A stretch of 27,467 nt of DNA, from the NCBI GenBank assembly GCA_002399265.1, contig DHDG01000038.1:821-28287 (forward strand), written 5' to 3'. A program made the position numbers and the translations under genes. This DNA is from Firmicutes bacterium UBA4882. Lineage in GTDB: Bacteria; Bacillota; UBA4882. Below the pieces are notes generated by a model. The model saw only the letters and a program-made list of their open reading frames with translations. It was not told where the DNA came from and ran no database searches. Shown here in pieces: positions 14,096 to 23,155 of the stretch (the stretch's first letter is position 1; the number at the start of each line of letters is the position of its first letter).

Positions 14096-16084
14096 TTATC
14101 CAACCTCCGCAAATTGGCTGTCATACAGACTTGCATAGAACCCTCTTTGCGCGAGCAGTTCTTCGTGAGTGCCCTGCTCGATAATATCGCCATGATTCAT
14201 GACCAGGATTAGATCCGCGTTACGAATCGTGGAAAGACGGTGCGCGATAATAAAGCTGGTGCGGCCCCGCATCAGATTGGCCACCGCCTTTTGGATCAGA
14301 ATTTCCGTTCTGGTATCGACCGAACTCGTCGCCTCATCCAAAATCAGAATTTTGGGATCAGCCAGCACCGCGCGGGCGATCGTAAGCAGCTGCTTTTGTC
14401 CGTGCGAGACATTGCTGGCCTCCTCATTCAGCACCATGTGATAACCATCCGGCAAAGTATTAATGAAGTGATCACACTGGGCCACCTTGGCCGCCTCTCT
14501 GACCTCATTATCAGTAGCATCAAGCTTCCCGTAACGGATATTATCAGCAATGGTACCATTGTAAAGCCAGGTATCCTGCAGCACCATCCCAAACACACTG
14601 CGCAATTCATCCCGCTTAAATTCACGGATATCATGACCATCCAAGCGGATCGCACCGCTGGTGACATCGTAAAAACGCATTAGCAGTTTCACGATCGTGG
14701 TCTTACCGGCCCCGGTCGGCCCGACAATGGCCACCGTTTGCCCGGGTTTAATATCACTATTGAGCTTTTTGATCACGATTTTGTCGGCCGTGTATCCGAA
14801 ACTGACATCCTCAAAGCTGATGTGACCAGCGATCGCAACATCGGTCGGCAGGGGGGTGTCACCATTGCTGCAAATGGTGAGTGCGTTCGGCGCTTCCGGA
14901 ATCTCCTGCGCCTCATCAAGGAAACCAAAGACCCGTTCGGAGGCGGCAATCGTTTGCTGCAAGACGTTGGAAATCTGCGAAATCTGCAAAATGGGTTGGG
15001 TGAACTGGCGCATGTATTGAATAAATGCCTGGATATTGCCAACGGTCAGGCGGCCTTGCGTCGCCAGGTAGCCGCCGAGTACGCAGACCACCACATAGCC
15101 GATATTCCCGATAATGTTCATAATGGGCATCATCAGACCGGATAAAAAGTTGGCTTTCCAGGCTGAGGCGTAGAGCGTGTTGTTGCTTTTCCGGAACTGT
15201 TTGAGAGAGCGCTCTTCACCGTTAAAGGCCTTGACGATCGTGTGGCAGCTGAAGTTCTCTTCAACGATGCTATTTACATTGCCTAGATATTTTTGCTGAT
15301 TGACGAAGTGCTTTTGCGACTTCTTGATGATCAAACCGACTACAACCAATGAAACGGGCAGCGTCATAATGGCGATGAGCGTCATCTGCCAGCTGATGGA
15401 GAACATCATCACCAGGATCCCAATCAGCATGGTGACCGATGTGATAATTTGGGTGATGCTCTGATTAAAGCTGTGATTGATGACATCAACATCGTTGGTG
15501 ATCAAAGAAAGCACCTCGCCAACAGTGACCCGGTCATAAAAGGAAAAGGGCATATTGTGGATTTTCTCGTCAATGTCTTTGCGCAACCGGTATGTGATTT
15601 TATTGGATACACCTGTCATAATGAAACCTTGGATGAACTGGAACAAGGCACTGATCAAATAGAGTCCGATCAGCCGCAGCAGGATGCTTCCGATGGCCGT
15701 AAAGTCTACGCCTTCGGATGTGCCCGCGATCTTGCCCATGATGCCGTTGAACAGTTCGGTGGTGGCGTTGCCCAGGATTTTGGGGCCGACAATAGCGAAC
15801 ACAGTGGAGCAAACTGCGAAAATCATGACAAACAAAACCGCAATTTTGTAGCCACCGAGATAAACCAGCAGTTTCTTGACAGTGCCTTTGAAATCCTTCG
15901 CTTTTTCGACAGGTGCACCCATGCCGTGCATACCGCCTGGTCCACCGGGACCGCGGCCGCCGGGACCGCGGCGCATGCCGCCCGGGCCACCAAATGGCCG
16001 GCCACCTGTCATAGCGCTGCGTGTATCACCAGATGCTCCATTATCTCTGTGATCCATATGATTATTATTGTTATGATCAGGCAT
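14096..16084 (-). CDS. ABC exporter half-transporter, catalytic-glutamate subunit
   Basis: The 662-residue subunit has a membrane domain of about six helices followed by an ATPase domain. Motifs are Walker A GPTGAGKTT (about residue 453), Walker B ILILDEATSSVD with the catalytic glutamate, and an aberrant signature VSHGQKQ in place of LSGGQ. The N-terminus is an unusual cytoplasmic extension of about 70 residues rich in Asn, His and then Gly-Pro-Met-Arg (DHNNNNHMDHRDN, later GGPGGMRRGPGGRG). ATG 16084 is chosen because GGAGG lies 8 bases upstream and it overlaps the preceding gene's stop by 8 bases (ATGCCTGA), implying translational coupling. It pairs with the product of 16077-18389 as a heterodimeric exporter, probably for drugs or lipids. 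The upstream in-frame start at 16213 lies inside the neighbour. Confidence 0.9.
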   Translation of the reverse strand: MPDHNNNNHMDHRDNGASGDTRSAMTGGRPFGGPGGMRRGPGGRGPGGPGGMHGMGAPVEKAKDFKGTVKKLLVYLGGYKIAVLFVMIFAVCSTVFAIVGPKILGNATTELFNGIMGKIAGTSEGVDFTAIGSILLRLIGLYLISALFQFIQGFIMTGVSNKITYRLRKDIDEKIHNMPFSFYDRVTVGEVLSLITNDVDVINHSFNQSITQIITSVTMLIGILVMMFSISWQMTLIAIMTLPVSLVVVGLIIKKSQKHFVNQQKYLGNVNSIVEENFSCHTIVKAFNGEERSLKQFRKSNNTLYASAWKANFLSGLMMPIMNIIGNIGYVVVCVLGGYLATQGRLTVGNIQAFIQYMRQFTQPILQISQISNVLQQTIAASERVFGFLDEAQEIPEAPNALTICSNGDTPLPTDVAIAGHISFEDVSFGYTADKIVIKKLNSDIKPGQTVAIVGPTGAGKTTIVKLLMRFYDVTSGAIRLDGHDIREFKRDELRSVFGMVLQDTWLYNGTIADNIRYGKLDATDNEVREAAKVAQCDHFINTLPDGYHMVLNEEASNVSHGQKQLLTIARAVLADPKILILDEATSSVDTRTEILIQKAVANLMRGRTSFIIAHRLSTIRNADLILVMNHGDIIEQGTHEELLAQRGFYASLYDSQFAEVG

Positions 16085-18389
16085 GGCGGAGTTCCTCCTT
16101 CGAAAACTGCGATGCGGCGATTTCATAGTATTCCGGACAGCTGTCCAAGAGCTCCTGGTGGGTTCCCTGCCCGACAATCTCGCCGTCATTGAGCACGAAA
16201 ATCCGGTTGGCATTCATAATGGTACTGACACGCTGGGCCACGATGATGACCGTACTATCGCCGGTGTGATCTTTCAGAGCTTTGCGCAGTGCGGCATCGG
16301 TCCTAAAGTCCAGCGCCGAGAAGCAATCGTCCAAAATGAAAATGTCCGGTTTGACGGCCAGGGCACGGGCAATAGAAAGCCGCTGCTTCTGGCCGCCGGA
16401 AACATTGGTGCCGCCTTGGGCAATCTCCGCGTTGAAGCCTTCCGGTTTTTCTGAGATAAAGCCGAGCGCCTGCGCGACCCGGGCAGCTTGCTCAACTTCA
16501 GCCTCTGAGGCGGCTTCATTGCCGTATTTGATATTACTGGCGATGGTGCCGCTCATTAGCACACTCTTCTGCGGCACATATCCGATATGGCTGCGCAACT
16601 CTTTTTGCGCCAGCTCCTTAACGTTCACACCATTGACCAGCACTGCGCCGCCAGTGGCGTCGAAAAAGCGCGGGATCAGGTTGACCAGCGTAGACTTACC
16701 TGCGCCGGTAGAGCCGATAAAGGCAGTTGTTTCACCAGGCCTCGCTACAAAGGAGATGTTTTTCAGGGCATCCTCATCGGCACCGTCATAACGAAAACTA
16801 ACATTGCGGAATTCAACAAAGCCTTTGGCAGAGGCAGGCATAGCCTGCGGATGGGCGGGGTCGATAATTGACGGCTCTGTTTCCAGGACTTCCGCAATGC
16901 GCTGGGCTGAGACGGACGCCCGCGGGATGAAGATAAACATCATCGAAATCATTAGGAAGCTCATGATGATCTGCATGGCATATTGCATAAAAGCCATCAT
17001 GTCGCCCACCTGCATTTGCGATTGGGAGACTTGGTGTGCGCCGACCCAGATAATGAGTAGCATCACGCCGTTCATGATCAGCATCATCACCGGCATCATG
17101 AACGTCACGGTTCTGTTGATAAACAGGCCGGTGCGGGCTAAGTCTTTGTTGGCGTTGTCGAAGCGTTCTTTTTCAAATTGGCTGGTGCTGAACGCCCGGA
17201 TTACGGACAGACCGTTCAGGGTTTCACGGGCCACGAGATTGATGCGATCGACCAGCTTCTGCATGGCCTTGAATTTTGGCATGGCGATTGCAAAAATGAT
17301 CATAATTAAGCCAAGAAGCACCGCGCAGGCGACGGCAATAATCCAGCTCATGGAGGTTGATTTCTCAAGGGCCATGATCACACCACCGGTCGCCATAATC
17401 GGGGCGTAACAGACCATTCTGATGCCAATGGCCAGCAACATCTGGATTTGCATGACGTCATTGGTCGAACGGGTAATGAGGGAGGCGGTCGAAAATTGAT
17501 CATATTCCGCGTTTGAGAAGTGGCTGGCCTTCTCAAAGATGTCATTACGGAGGTTGCGGGCGGTGCCAGCGGCAATGCGGGATGAGAGCAGGCTGACTAG
17601 AATGGTGGCGACACCACTGCCCAGCGCCAGCAGGAGCATTAGTAATCCGATCCGGATGACGTAGTTTCTTTGATAAGCGCCAATATCTAAGCCGAGTTCT
17701 TGATAAAAGGCACTTACCATCATGGTGGCGCTCTTTTTGAGCAGCGTGGTGTCCATTTGCAGGGCGGCGTCGCGGGCGGCTGCGAAGACGGGTGGGGGCA
17801 GCTGGGCGAGCAGCGGCTGCATTTTATAGACTTGGGTAATGTCGATGGACTGAATGTCCAGCGCTGCAGGGTTGATGTTGGTGGTGGCGCCGGGGGCGCT
17901 GGGGCCGGTGCCTGCGACGGACGGGTTGGCGGGCATAGTTCCCTGCGGGATGCCCTGCATGGCGGCAAATGAGCGCATGACGTTGATCATGGTCCAAACC
18001 GCAGTGCCGAAAGCGGTGTCAAGTTGGTCGATCGTTTCAGGGGAAAGATCGTCAACCAACACATAGATTGGCGCGGACGCCGCTGCGGGATAGATCTCCT
18101 GATACTGCCTGCCGCGTTCGTTTTGATCGGTGCCGTGTTTCAGGGAGTAGGAGGTATTCAATAAAGCTTGCTCGTCAGCTGACATGAATGTCGAAACAAA
18201 GGTATATCCAGCTGGCGAAATAGCAGCGGGGGTGCTCTCGGCAATGCCGTTTTGCTGAATACCTACATTGACTATGTTGGACATATAGTTCGGTAGATTC
18301 AGATCGAAGACTGCCTGAGCGAACAGCAGGACAATGGCGATGATCAGTCCGGGAATAAAAGGCTTCAAGTACCTGGCAAGCTTAATCAT
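16077..18389 (-). CDS. ABC exporter half-transporter, degenerate-site subunit
   Basis: The 770-residue subunit begins with a membrane helix (PFIPGLIIAIVLLFAQAVF). A large extracytoplasmic insert of about 200 residues follows (about 35-240), with an Ala/Pro/Gly-rich centre. The remaining helices and an ATPase domain come next. Motifs are Walker A GSTGAGKST (about 558), canonical signature NVSGGQKQR (about 660) and Walker B FILDDCFSALD, with Asp at the catalytic Glu position. Combined with its partner, one composite ATP site has Glu plus SGGQ and the other Asp plus SHGQ, the asymmetric design of heterodimeric exporters. ATG 18389 overlaps the marR stop by 8 bases (ATGATTAA). The large extracellular insert recurs in clostridial homologues as far as I recall. 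Substrate unknown. Confidence 0.9.
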   Translation of the reverse strand: MIKLARYLKPFIPGLIIAIVLLFAQAVFDLNLPNYMSNIVNVGIQQNGIAESTPAAISPAGYTFVSTFMSADEQALLNTSYSLKHGTDQNERGRQYQEIYPAAASAPIYVLVDDLSPETIDQLDTAFGTAVWTMINVMRSFAAMQGIPQGTMPANPSVAGTGPSAPGATTNINPAALDIQSIDITQVYKMQPLLAQLPPPVFAAARDAALQMDTTLLKKSATMMVSAFYQELGLDIGAYQRNYVIRIGLLMLLLALGSGVATILVSLLSSRIAAGTARNLRNDIFEKASHFSNAEYDQFSTASLITRSTNDVMQIQMLLAIGIRMVCYAPIMATGGVIMALEKSTSMSWIIAVACAVLLGLIMIIFAIAMPKFKAMQKLVDRINLVARETLNGLSVIRAFSTSQFEKERFDNANKDLARTGLFINRTVTFMMPVMMLIMNGVMLLIIWVGAHQVSQSQMQVGDMMAFMQYAMQIIMSFLMISMMFIFIPRASVSAQRIAEVLETEPSIIDPAHPQAMPASAKGFVEFRNVSFRYDGADEDALKNISFVARPGETTAFIGSTGAGKSTLVNLIPRFFDATGGAVLVNGVNVKELAQKELRSHIGYVPQKSVLMSGTIASNIKYGNEAASEAEVEQAARVAQALGFISEKPEGFNAEIAQGGTNVSGGQKQRLSIARALAVKPDIFILDDCFSALDFRTDAALRKALKDHTGDSTVIIVAQRVSTIMNANRIFVLNDGEIVGQGTHQELLDSCPEYYEIAASQFSKEELRHA

Positions 18390-18903
18390 GTTTTTCTGCT
18401 CCTTCTGCTTTGTCTATTCCGTCTGCTCCTTCTGTTTCAGCTGCTAAGAATTCAGTTTGAACTTCTTCGATAATATCTATGAAGTGATTGAACAGGTTAA
18501 TCAACTGGGTCATATTCTCCTCCCCAAAGCGGGTAATCGTTTGGGTAATAGCCTTATCAGCATGTTCCTTCATGGCGATGGTAATCTGCTCACCGGCAGG
18601 TGTAAGGTTTGTGATAAATCTGCGGCGGTCTCTGGGATCGATTTCGCGGCTGATATAGCCCTTTTTTTCGAGCGCATTAAACATTTGCGAAACAGCTGGT
18701 TTTGTTACGCAAAGGCTGTTTTGGATATCGGTCATGTCAACATTAGCTTCTGAATTAGCATCTGAATTAAAGGGGTGCGCAGCAATTTTCCGCATGACGA
18801 AAAGTTCGCCCATGTGAAGATTGACTCCGGGCAGCTGGGCGATACGGATTTTCTTTAAGCGAAACATCAAATTAACAAATTCCTTTTTTAGATTTGGATT
18901 CAT
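18382..18903 (-). CDS. MarR-family transcriptional regulator
   Basis: The 173-residue protein has the MarR winged helix: MTDIQNSLCVTKPAVSQMF is the recognition region, LEKKGYISREIDPRDRRRF the wing, and flanking helices form the dimer interface. It is the first gene of a three-gene operon with the two exporter subunits, so it is presumably their ligand-responsive repressor. A short Asn/Ser/Ala insert (NSDANSEANVD) before the winged helix arises from an 11-12-base direct repeat in the DNA. The C-terminus is an acidic, low-complexity tail (AAETEGADGIDKAEGAEKHD). AGGAGTAGG precedes ATG 18903. Autoregulation is suggested by a palindrome just downstream of the promoter. Confidence 0.9.
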   Translation of the reverse strand: MNPNLKKEFVNLMFRLKKIRIAQLPGVNLHMGELFVMRKIAAHPFNSDANSEANVDMTDIQNSLCVTKPAVSQMFNALEKKGYISREIDPRDRRRFITNLTPAGEQITIAMKEHADKAITQTITRFGEENMTQLINLFNHFIDIIEEVQTEFLAAETEGADGIDKAEGAEKHD

Positions 18904-18944
18904 TTTTCCTACTCCTGTTGATCAATAGCGCAAAAGATAAGCGC

Positions 18945-18955
18945 TTAATAATTAA
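18945..18955. promoter_or_regulatory. Candidate MarR operator palindrome
   Basis: TTAAT-A-ATTAA is an 11-bp inverted repeat of the A+T-rich type favoured by MarR proteins. It starts about 10 bases downstream of the candidate -10 box and upstream of the marR start, where a bound dimer would block transcription. Confidence 0.4.
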
Positions 18956-18965
18956 ACACTTTACA

Positions 18966-18994
18966 AATATAGCACGTGATGAAGGGTTCTGCAA
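18966..18994 (-). promoter_or_regulatory. Candidate promoter of the marR-ABC operon
   Basis: On the minus strand TTGCAG (18989-18994), 17 bases, then TATATT (18966-18971) forms a plausible sigma-A promoter with a good -10 and a weak -35. It gives a leader of about 55 bases. Confidence 0.45.
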
Positions 18995-19009
18995 GGGGTT
19001 TTGACACAA

Positions 19010-19072
19010 GGGGACGGTTCTTCTGTGCGATTTCCAGTTTTGATATGCAAGTAGCACAGAAGAGCCGTCCCC
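19010..19072. repeat. Palindromic repeat element, copy 2 (GGGGACGGTTCT core)
   Basis: Arms of 19 bases (19010-19028 and 19054-19072) pair with one G/T-compatible mismatch around a 25-base loop. The outer core GGGGACGGTTCT equals that of the element at 2373-2451, while the inner stem differs (TCTGTGC against AAAAGTGCC). Both loops begin GATT. It separates the exporter operon from the LRR-Ig genes. Confidence 0.75.
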
Positions 19073-19157
19073 GCGTCTCCTTCCCGCAGCTCCTCTTCAT
19101 GCGGGTTAACTAAAGGGCATTGGTAAAATGGAGGGAATTGGCGAAGCGCGCCGAATA

Positions 19158-19186
19158 TTGCCAATAGCCAAATGGGAAACAAAATT
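19158..19186 (+). promoter_or_regulatory. Candidate promoter of LRR-Ig gene 1
   Basis: TTGCCA, 17 bases, AAAATT. The same arrangement at the equivalent place before the paralogue (TTGCAA-17-AAATAT at 23975-24003) supports it. Distance to the TTG start is about 70 bases. Confidence 0.35.
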
Positions 19187-19256
19187 GCTTGAAGAGACCG
19201 ACATAGATGGGAATCTGTTCGGTGTTTTGCCGCGTAAGTGGATTGGAGGGGTTGTC

Positions 19257-22200
19257 TTGTTAGGCAGCAGATTGAGAAGAACTGTTGATATGCGCAATAA
19301 GTGGATTCGAACGGCTCTCGGGATGATAGTATTATTAGTGGTGCTATTTTGCCTAATATCCCAAAAAACCTATGCCTACGTTACACCCGATGGATACAAC
19401 GATCACGACTACCAGAAGTTGGTGGCCTTTTTAGAGTTGCCAAATGGGGCTGAAAAAAACGGTGATAAATTAAGCGCGGATTATGATCCGGAAAAGCCGA
19501 TCACCTGGAGAGGGGTCTTCTGGAATAAAGAGGCAGATAATAAGGTCTATGGAATTAGCTGGTACTCTATTGGGCTTGTTGGTAACTTGGATGTGAGCGG
19601 TTGTACGGCCTTAACAAACCTTTACTGTGGGCGCAACCAACTGATCGGCTTGGATGTGAGCGGTTGTACAGCTTTAATGACGCTTGGTTGTAGTAGCAAC
19701 CGACTGACCGGCTTAGATATGACCGGCTGTACAGCTTTAAAGACGCTTGATTGTTCTAATAATCAACTGACCGGCTTAGATGTGAGCGGCTATACAGCTT
19801 TAATGACGCTTGATTGTTCTTATAACCGACTGGCGGCCTTGAATATGAGCGGCTGTACAGCTTTAGAGACGCTTGATTGTTCTTATAGCCTACTAGCCGC
19901 CCTGGATGTGAGCGGCTGTACAGTTTTAGAGACGCTTGATTGTTCTCATACCCAACTGACCGGCTTAGATGTGAACGGCTGTATGGCTTTAGAGACGCTT
20001 GATTGTTCTTTTACCCAACTGACTGACATAGATGTGAACGGCTGTTCGGCCTTAACGTATCTTAACTGCAGCAGCAACCAACTGACCGCCTTGGATGTGA
20101 GCGGCTTCGCGGCCTTAACGAATCTTGACTGTTCGAGCAATCAGATGGCCGCCTTGGATGTGAGCGGCTGTACAGTTTTAGAGACGCTTACTTGTTATAA
20201 TAATCAACTGACCGCCTTAGATGTGAGCGACTGTACGGCCTTAACAAACCTTTATTGTTGGTACAGCCAACTGATCGCCTTGGATGTGAGCGGTTGTACA
20301 GCTTTAAAGACGCTTAATTGTTATAATAATCAACTGACCGCCTTAGATGTGAGCGACTGTACGGCATTAATAGCGCTTACTTGTAATGCCAACCAACTGG
20401 CCGCTCTGGATGTGAGCGATTGTACGCTTTTACAGAATTTGCTTTGCCAAAACAATCGACTGACCGCCTTAGATGTGAGCGACTGTATAGCTTTAAAGAC
20501 GCTTAGGTGCTATTCCAACCAACTGGCCGCTCTGGATGTGAGCAACAGTATGCTTTTACGGGAATTGAATTGTCAAAACAACCAACTGGCCACCCTGGAT
20601 GTGAGCGGCTGTATAGCCTTAACGACGCTTAATTGCTATTCCAACGAGCTGCTCTTTTCTTCTTTGCCCCTTTTTATAAAAGCGCAATACGACTATTCCC
20701 CGCAGAGTAGAATGCAAGTAAGTAGCAGTGGGAAAGTAGTAATTGGCAATGAAATCGACCTATCCTCAGAAGCGATTATTAATGGAATAGAAACCGTCTA
20801 TACATGGCACAAAAATGATGGTTCGGAGATTGAGCCCGCCACCTCCGCGAACGGAACGTTCACGTTCGATCGGGGTTTTGGAGTGCAGACCATATACTGT
20901 CAGATGACTAATGCTACATTTCCGGAGTTAACATTAGAGACAGAGATGATCCTGTTAACAGGGCCAGTGAAGCCTGAAATAAGTATTCAACCGCAGAACA
21001 TTACAGTTATCAGCGGTACTATCGCGGCATTCAGTGTCACTGCTACGGCAACTGATGCTGGTGCAGGCGGAGTTTTAAGTTACCAATGGCAACTATCAAC
21101 AGATGGCGGAAGCGGTTGGAGTGATATCGAAGACGCAGTGGACAACAGTTATGAACGAGGGGTCACTTTTATTGATAATGGAAACCGATATAGATGCGTT
21201 ATAACCAATACTAAGGACGAAATAACGGCCACGATATTCAGTAATCCAGCTATATTAAGTGTGATAAACCTGACTATAACTTGCCAGCCTCAGGATACTA
21301 CTGTCATAGAAGGGGCCACAGTAACTTTCAGTATAGCAGTTGAGGTGGCGGACGATGAAGTGGGTGGTGTATTAAGTTACCAATGGCAACGGTCAACTGA
21401 CGGTGGCCGTAATTGGCTTGATATCGATGGAGCTAACGCCAATAGCTATTCCATTACAGAGGTAACCTTTGCTGACAATGGGCGCCAATACAGATGCACT
21501 GTAACTAATACTAGGGATGGCATTGCTGCTTTGATACACAGTAGCCCAGCTATGTTGAGTGTGGTGGCAAGACCGGCTATTACCAGCCAACCCCAGAATA
21601 GGATAATTCCCGAGGGTGATGCCGCACCTTTCGCTGTCACAGCGAAAGCGGCAGATGCAGGGATAGGCGGTGTTTTGAGTTACCAATGGCAGCTGTCAAT
21701 AGATGGCGGTAGCGTTTGGAGTGATATCGATGGAGCTAACACCAAGAGCTATACCACCACGGCAACCACTTTTCCTAATAATGGACAGCAATACAGATGC
21801 ACTGTAACTAACAATCGGAATGGTGTTACTATCACAGTAATCAGTAACCCAGCAATATTAAGCGTCGTGGCAAATCCGACGATCACCAGCCAGCCTCAGA
21901 ACACAACCGTCCCCGTAGGAGCAACTGCGACCTTCAGTGTATCAACTGAGGCGCCGGATGCTGCCGAGGGCGGTATCTTAAGCTACCAATGGCAACTATC
22001 AACAGATGGTGGAAGTGTATGGAGTAATATCAGCGGGGCCACCTCTTATAGCTTTACCACACCGGCAGTCGCATTTGTTAGTAATGGCAATCAATACCGG
22101 TGCCAGGTGTTCAATACCCGGAATGGTGTTACTGCCACGGTTTCTAGTAATCCAGCTACATTAAGTGTGGCAGCAAGTCCAGCTATTATTAATCAGCCCC

Positions 22201-23126
22201 AGAATATTACCGTCCTCGAAGGCGCTACCGCGACTTTCGGCGTAACGGCTGAAGCGGCGGATGCTGGAATAGGTGGTATCCTGAGTTACCAGTGGCAGCT
22301 ATCGACAAATGGCGGAAGCAGTTGGAGCAATATCGGCGGGGCTACAACTAATAGCCATACCACACCGGCAGTTATGTTTGCTAATAATGATCACCAGTAC
22401 AGGTGTCAAGTGATTAATACCCGGGAAGGCGTTAGTGCTACGTTCTTTAGCAATCCAGCAATTTTGAGCGTAGTGGCAAATCCGATGATCACTAGCCAGC
22501 CTCAGGATACTGCGATCCTCGAAGGTGCCACCGCAACCTTCAGTGTAACAGCGGAAGCGGCCGATAGTGGCGCAGGCGGCGTCTTAAGTTACCAATGGCA
22601 ATTGTCAACAGATAGCGGAAGCAGTTGGAGCAATGTTGATGGTGCCACCACGCATAGCTATACGACTGCGCTTGTTACCTTTGCTAACAATGGGTACCAA
22701 TACAGATGTAAAGTGACCAATACCAAGAATGCAGTCTCAGCCGAAGCCTTTAGTGCGACGGCAACCTTAATAGTTAAGACCCATCGCATTAGCTTCATCA
22801 AGCCAACAGCGGCCAATGACGAGTACAACCCGGTTAATATTAACAGTGGTTCATTGGTGCTGGCGCAAATTATCGGAGAAATGGCAGAAGTTGCGGCGGT
22901 AACAATCAAGATCGATGAAGGCCTCGCAAAGTATATTACACCGTCAGGCAACACCATCTATTATCTGCTACCTGCGGATCTGTCCGAGGGTTGGCATACC
23001 GTCACCATTAAGTTGATTAACAAGGCCAACCACGCGATCGAGGCCACGGTGACCTTTTATTGGGATAGCTACCGCCGGGGCTTTGGGTTCGGCAGGTTTG
23101 ATTTTGGCGAGGCGGGTGACCATTAA
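19257..23126 (+). CDS. Secreted LRR/Ig-like surface protein 1 (17 LRR, 6 Ig)
   Basis: The 1289-residue secreted protein has an N-terminal signal (ALGMIVLLVVLFCLISQKTYA), then a cap domain (DYQKLVAFLELPNGAEKNGD, TWRGVFW). It continues with 17 leucine-rich repeats of exactly 21 residues (about 111-467, consensus LDVSGCTALxxLxCxxNxLTx). A linker domain (about 470-570), six Ig-like domains of about 100 residues (573-1176, each with LSYQWQ and YRC) and a conserved C-terminal domain ending GFGFGRFDFGEAGDH complete it. LRR and Ig arrays normally mediate protein or glycan recognition outside the cell. No LPXTG, SLH or transmembrane anchor is seen. The start is TTG 19257, with GGAGGGG just upstream and the same Leu-Gly N-terminus as the paralogue; a farther ATG at 19128 would bury the signal peptide. 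A lipoprotein gene follows after 29 bases. Confidence 0.85.
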   Translation: MLGSRLRRTVDMRNKWIRTALGMIVLLVVLFCLISQKTYAYVTPDGYNDHDYQKLVAFLELPNGAEKNGDKLSADYDPEKPITWRGVFWNKEADNKVYGISWYSIGLVGNLDVSGCTALTNLYCGRNQLIGLDVSGCTALMTLGCSSNRLTGLDMTGCTALKTLDCSNNQLTGLDVSGYTALMTLDCSYNRLAALNMSGCTALETLDCSYSLLAALDVSGCTVLETLDCSHTQLTGLDVNGCMALETLDCSFTQLTDIDVNGCSALTYLNCSSNQLTALDVSGFAALTNLDCSSNQMAALDVSGCTVLETLTCYNNQLTALDVSDCTALTNLYCWYSQLIALDVSGCTALKTLNCYNNQLTALDVSDCTALIALTCNANQLAALDVSDCTLLQNLLCQNNRLTALDVSDCIALKTLRCYSNQLAALDVSNSMLLRELNCQNNQLATLDVSGCIALTTLNCYSNELLFSSLPLFIKAQYDYSPQSRMQVSSSGKVVIGNEIDLSSEAIINGIETVYTWHKNDGSEIEPATSANGTFTFDRGFGVQTIYCQMTNATFPELTLETEMILLTGPVKPEISIQPQNITVISGTIAAFSVTATATDAGAGGVLSYQWQLSTDGGSGWSDIEDAVDNSYERGVTFIDNGNRYRCVITNTKDEITATIFSNPAILSVINLTITCQPQDTTVIEGATVTFSIAVEVADDEVGGVLSYQWQRSTDGGRNWLDIDGANANSYSITEVTFADNGRQYRCTVTNTRDGIAALIHSSPAMLSVVARPAITSQPQNRIIPEGDAAPFAVTAKAADAGIGGVLSYQWQLSIDGGSVWSDIDGANTKSYTTTATTFPNNGQQYRCTVTNNRNGVTITVISNPAILSVVANPTITSQPQNTTVPVGATATFSVSTEAPDAAEGGILSYQWQLSTDGGSVWSNISGATSYSFTTPAVAFVSNGNQYRCQVFNTRNGVTATVSSNPATLSVAASPAIINQPQNITVLEGATATFGVTAEAADAGIGGILSYQWQLSTNGGSSWSNIGGATTNSHTTPAVMFANNDHQYRCQVINTREGVSATFFSNPAILSVVANPMITSQPQDTAILEGATATFSVTAEAADSGAGGVLSYQWQLSTDSGSSWSNVDGATTHSYTTALVTFANNGYQYRCKVTNTKNAVSAEAFSATATLIVKTHRISFIKPTAANDEYNPVNINSGSLVLAQIIGEMAEVAAVTIKIDEGLAKYITPSGNTIYYLLPADLSEGWHTVTIKLINKANHAIEATVTFYWDSYRRGFGFGRFDFGEAGDH
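19587..20657 (+). repeat. Tandem array of 17 LRR units of 63 bp
   Basis: Seventeen in-frame 63-base units encode 21-residue LRRs. Nearly all carry two cysteines, one in S-G-C and one in L-x-C. High nucleotide similarity between units makes copy-number change by recombination likely. Consensus positions resemble the 20-22-residue bacterial LRR classes. Confidence 0.9.
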
Positions 23127-23155
23127 TAGACGAAGGAAACGGAGGAGACTTAAGC

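Noticed and set aside
15449..16192. Plus-strand frame of 247 residues
   Set aside because: Antisense to the exporter subunit's membrane domain; no recognisable motif or binding site.
19128..19256. ATG start for LRR-Ig gene 1
   Set aside because: It would put 43 residues before the signal peptide region; TTG 19257 has a strong binding site and matches the paralogue's start.
19587..20657. Regular 63-bp repeats suggesting a CRISPR array
   Set aside because: There are no unique spacers; the whole array is one continuous reading frame with codon-phase LRR consensus.
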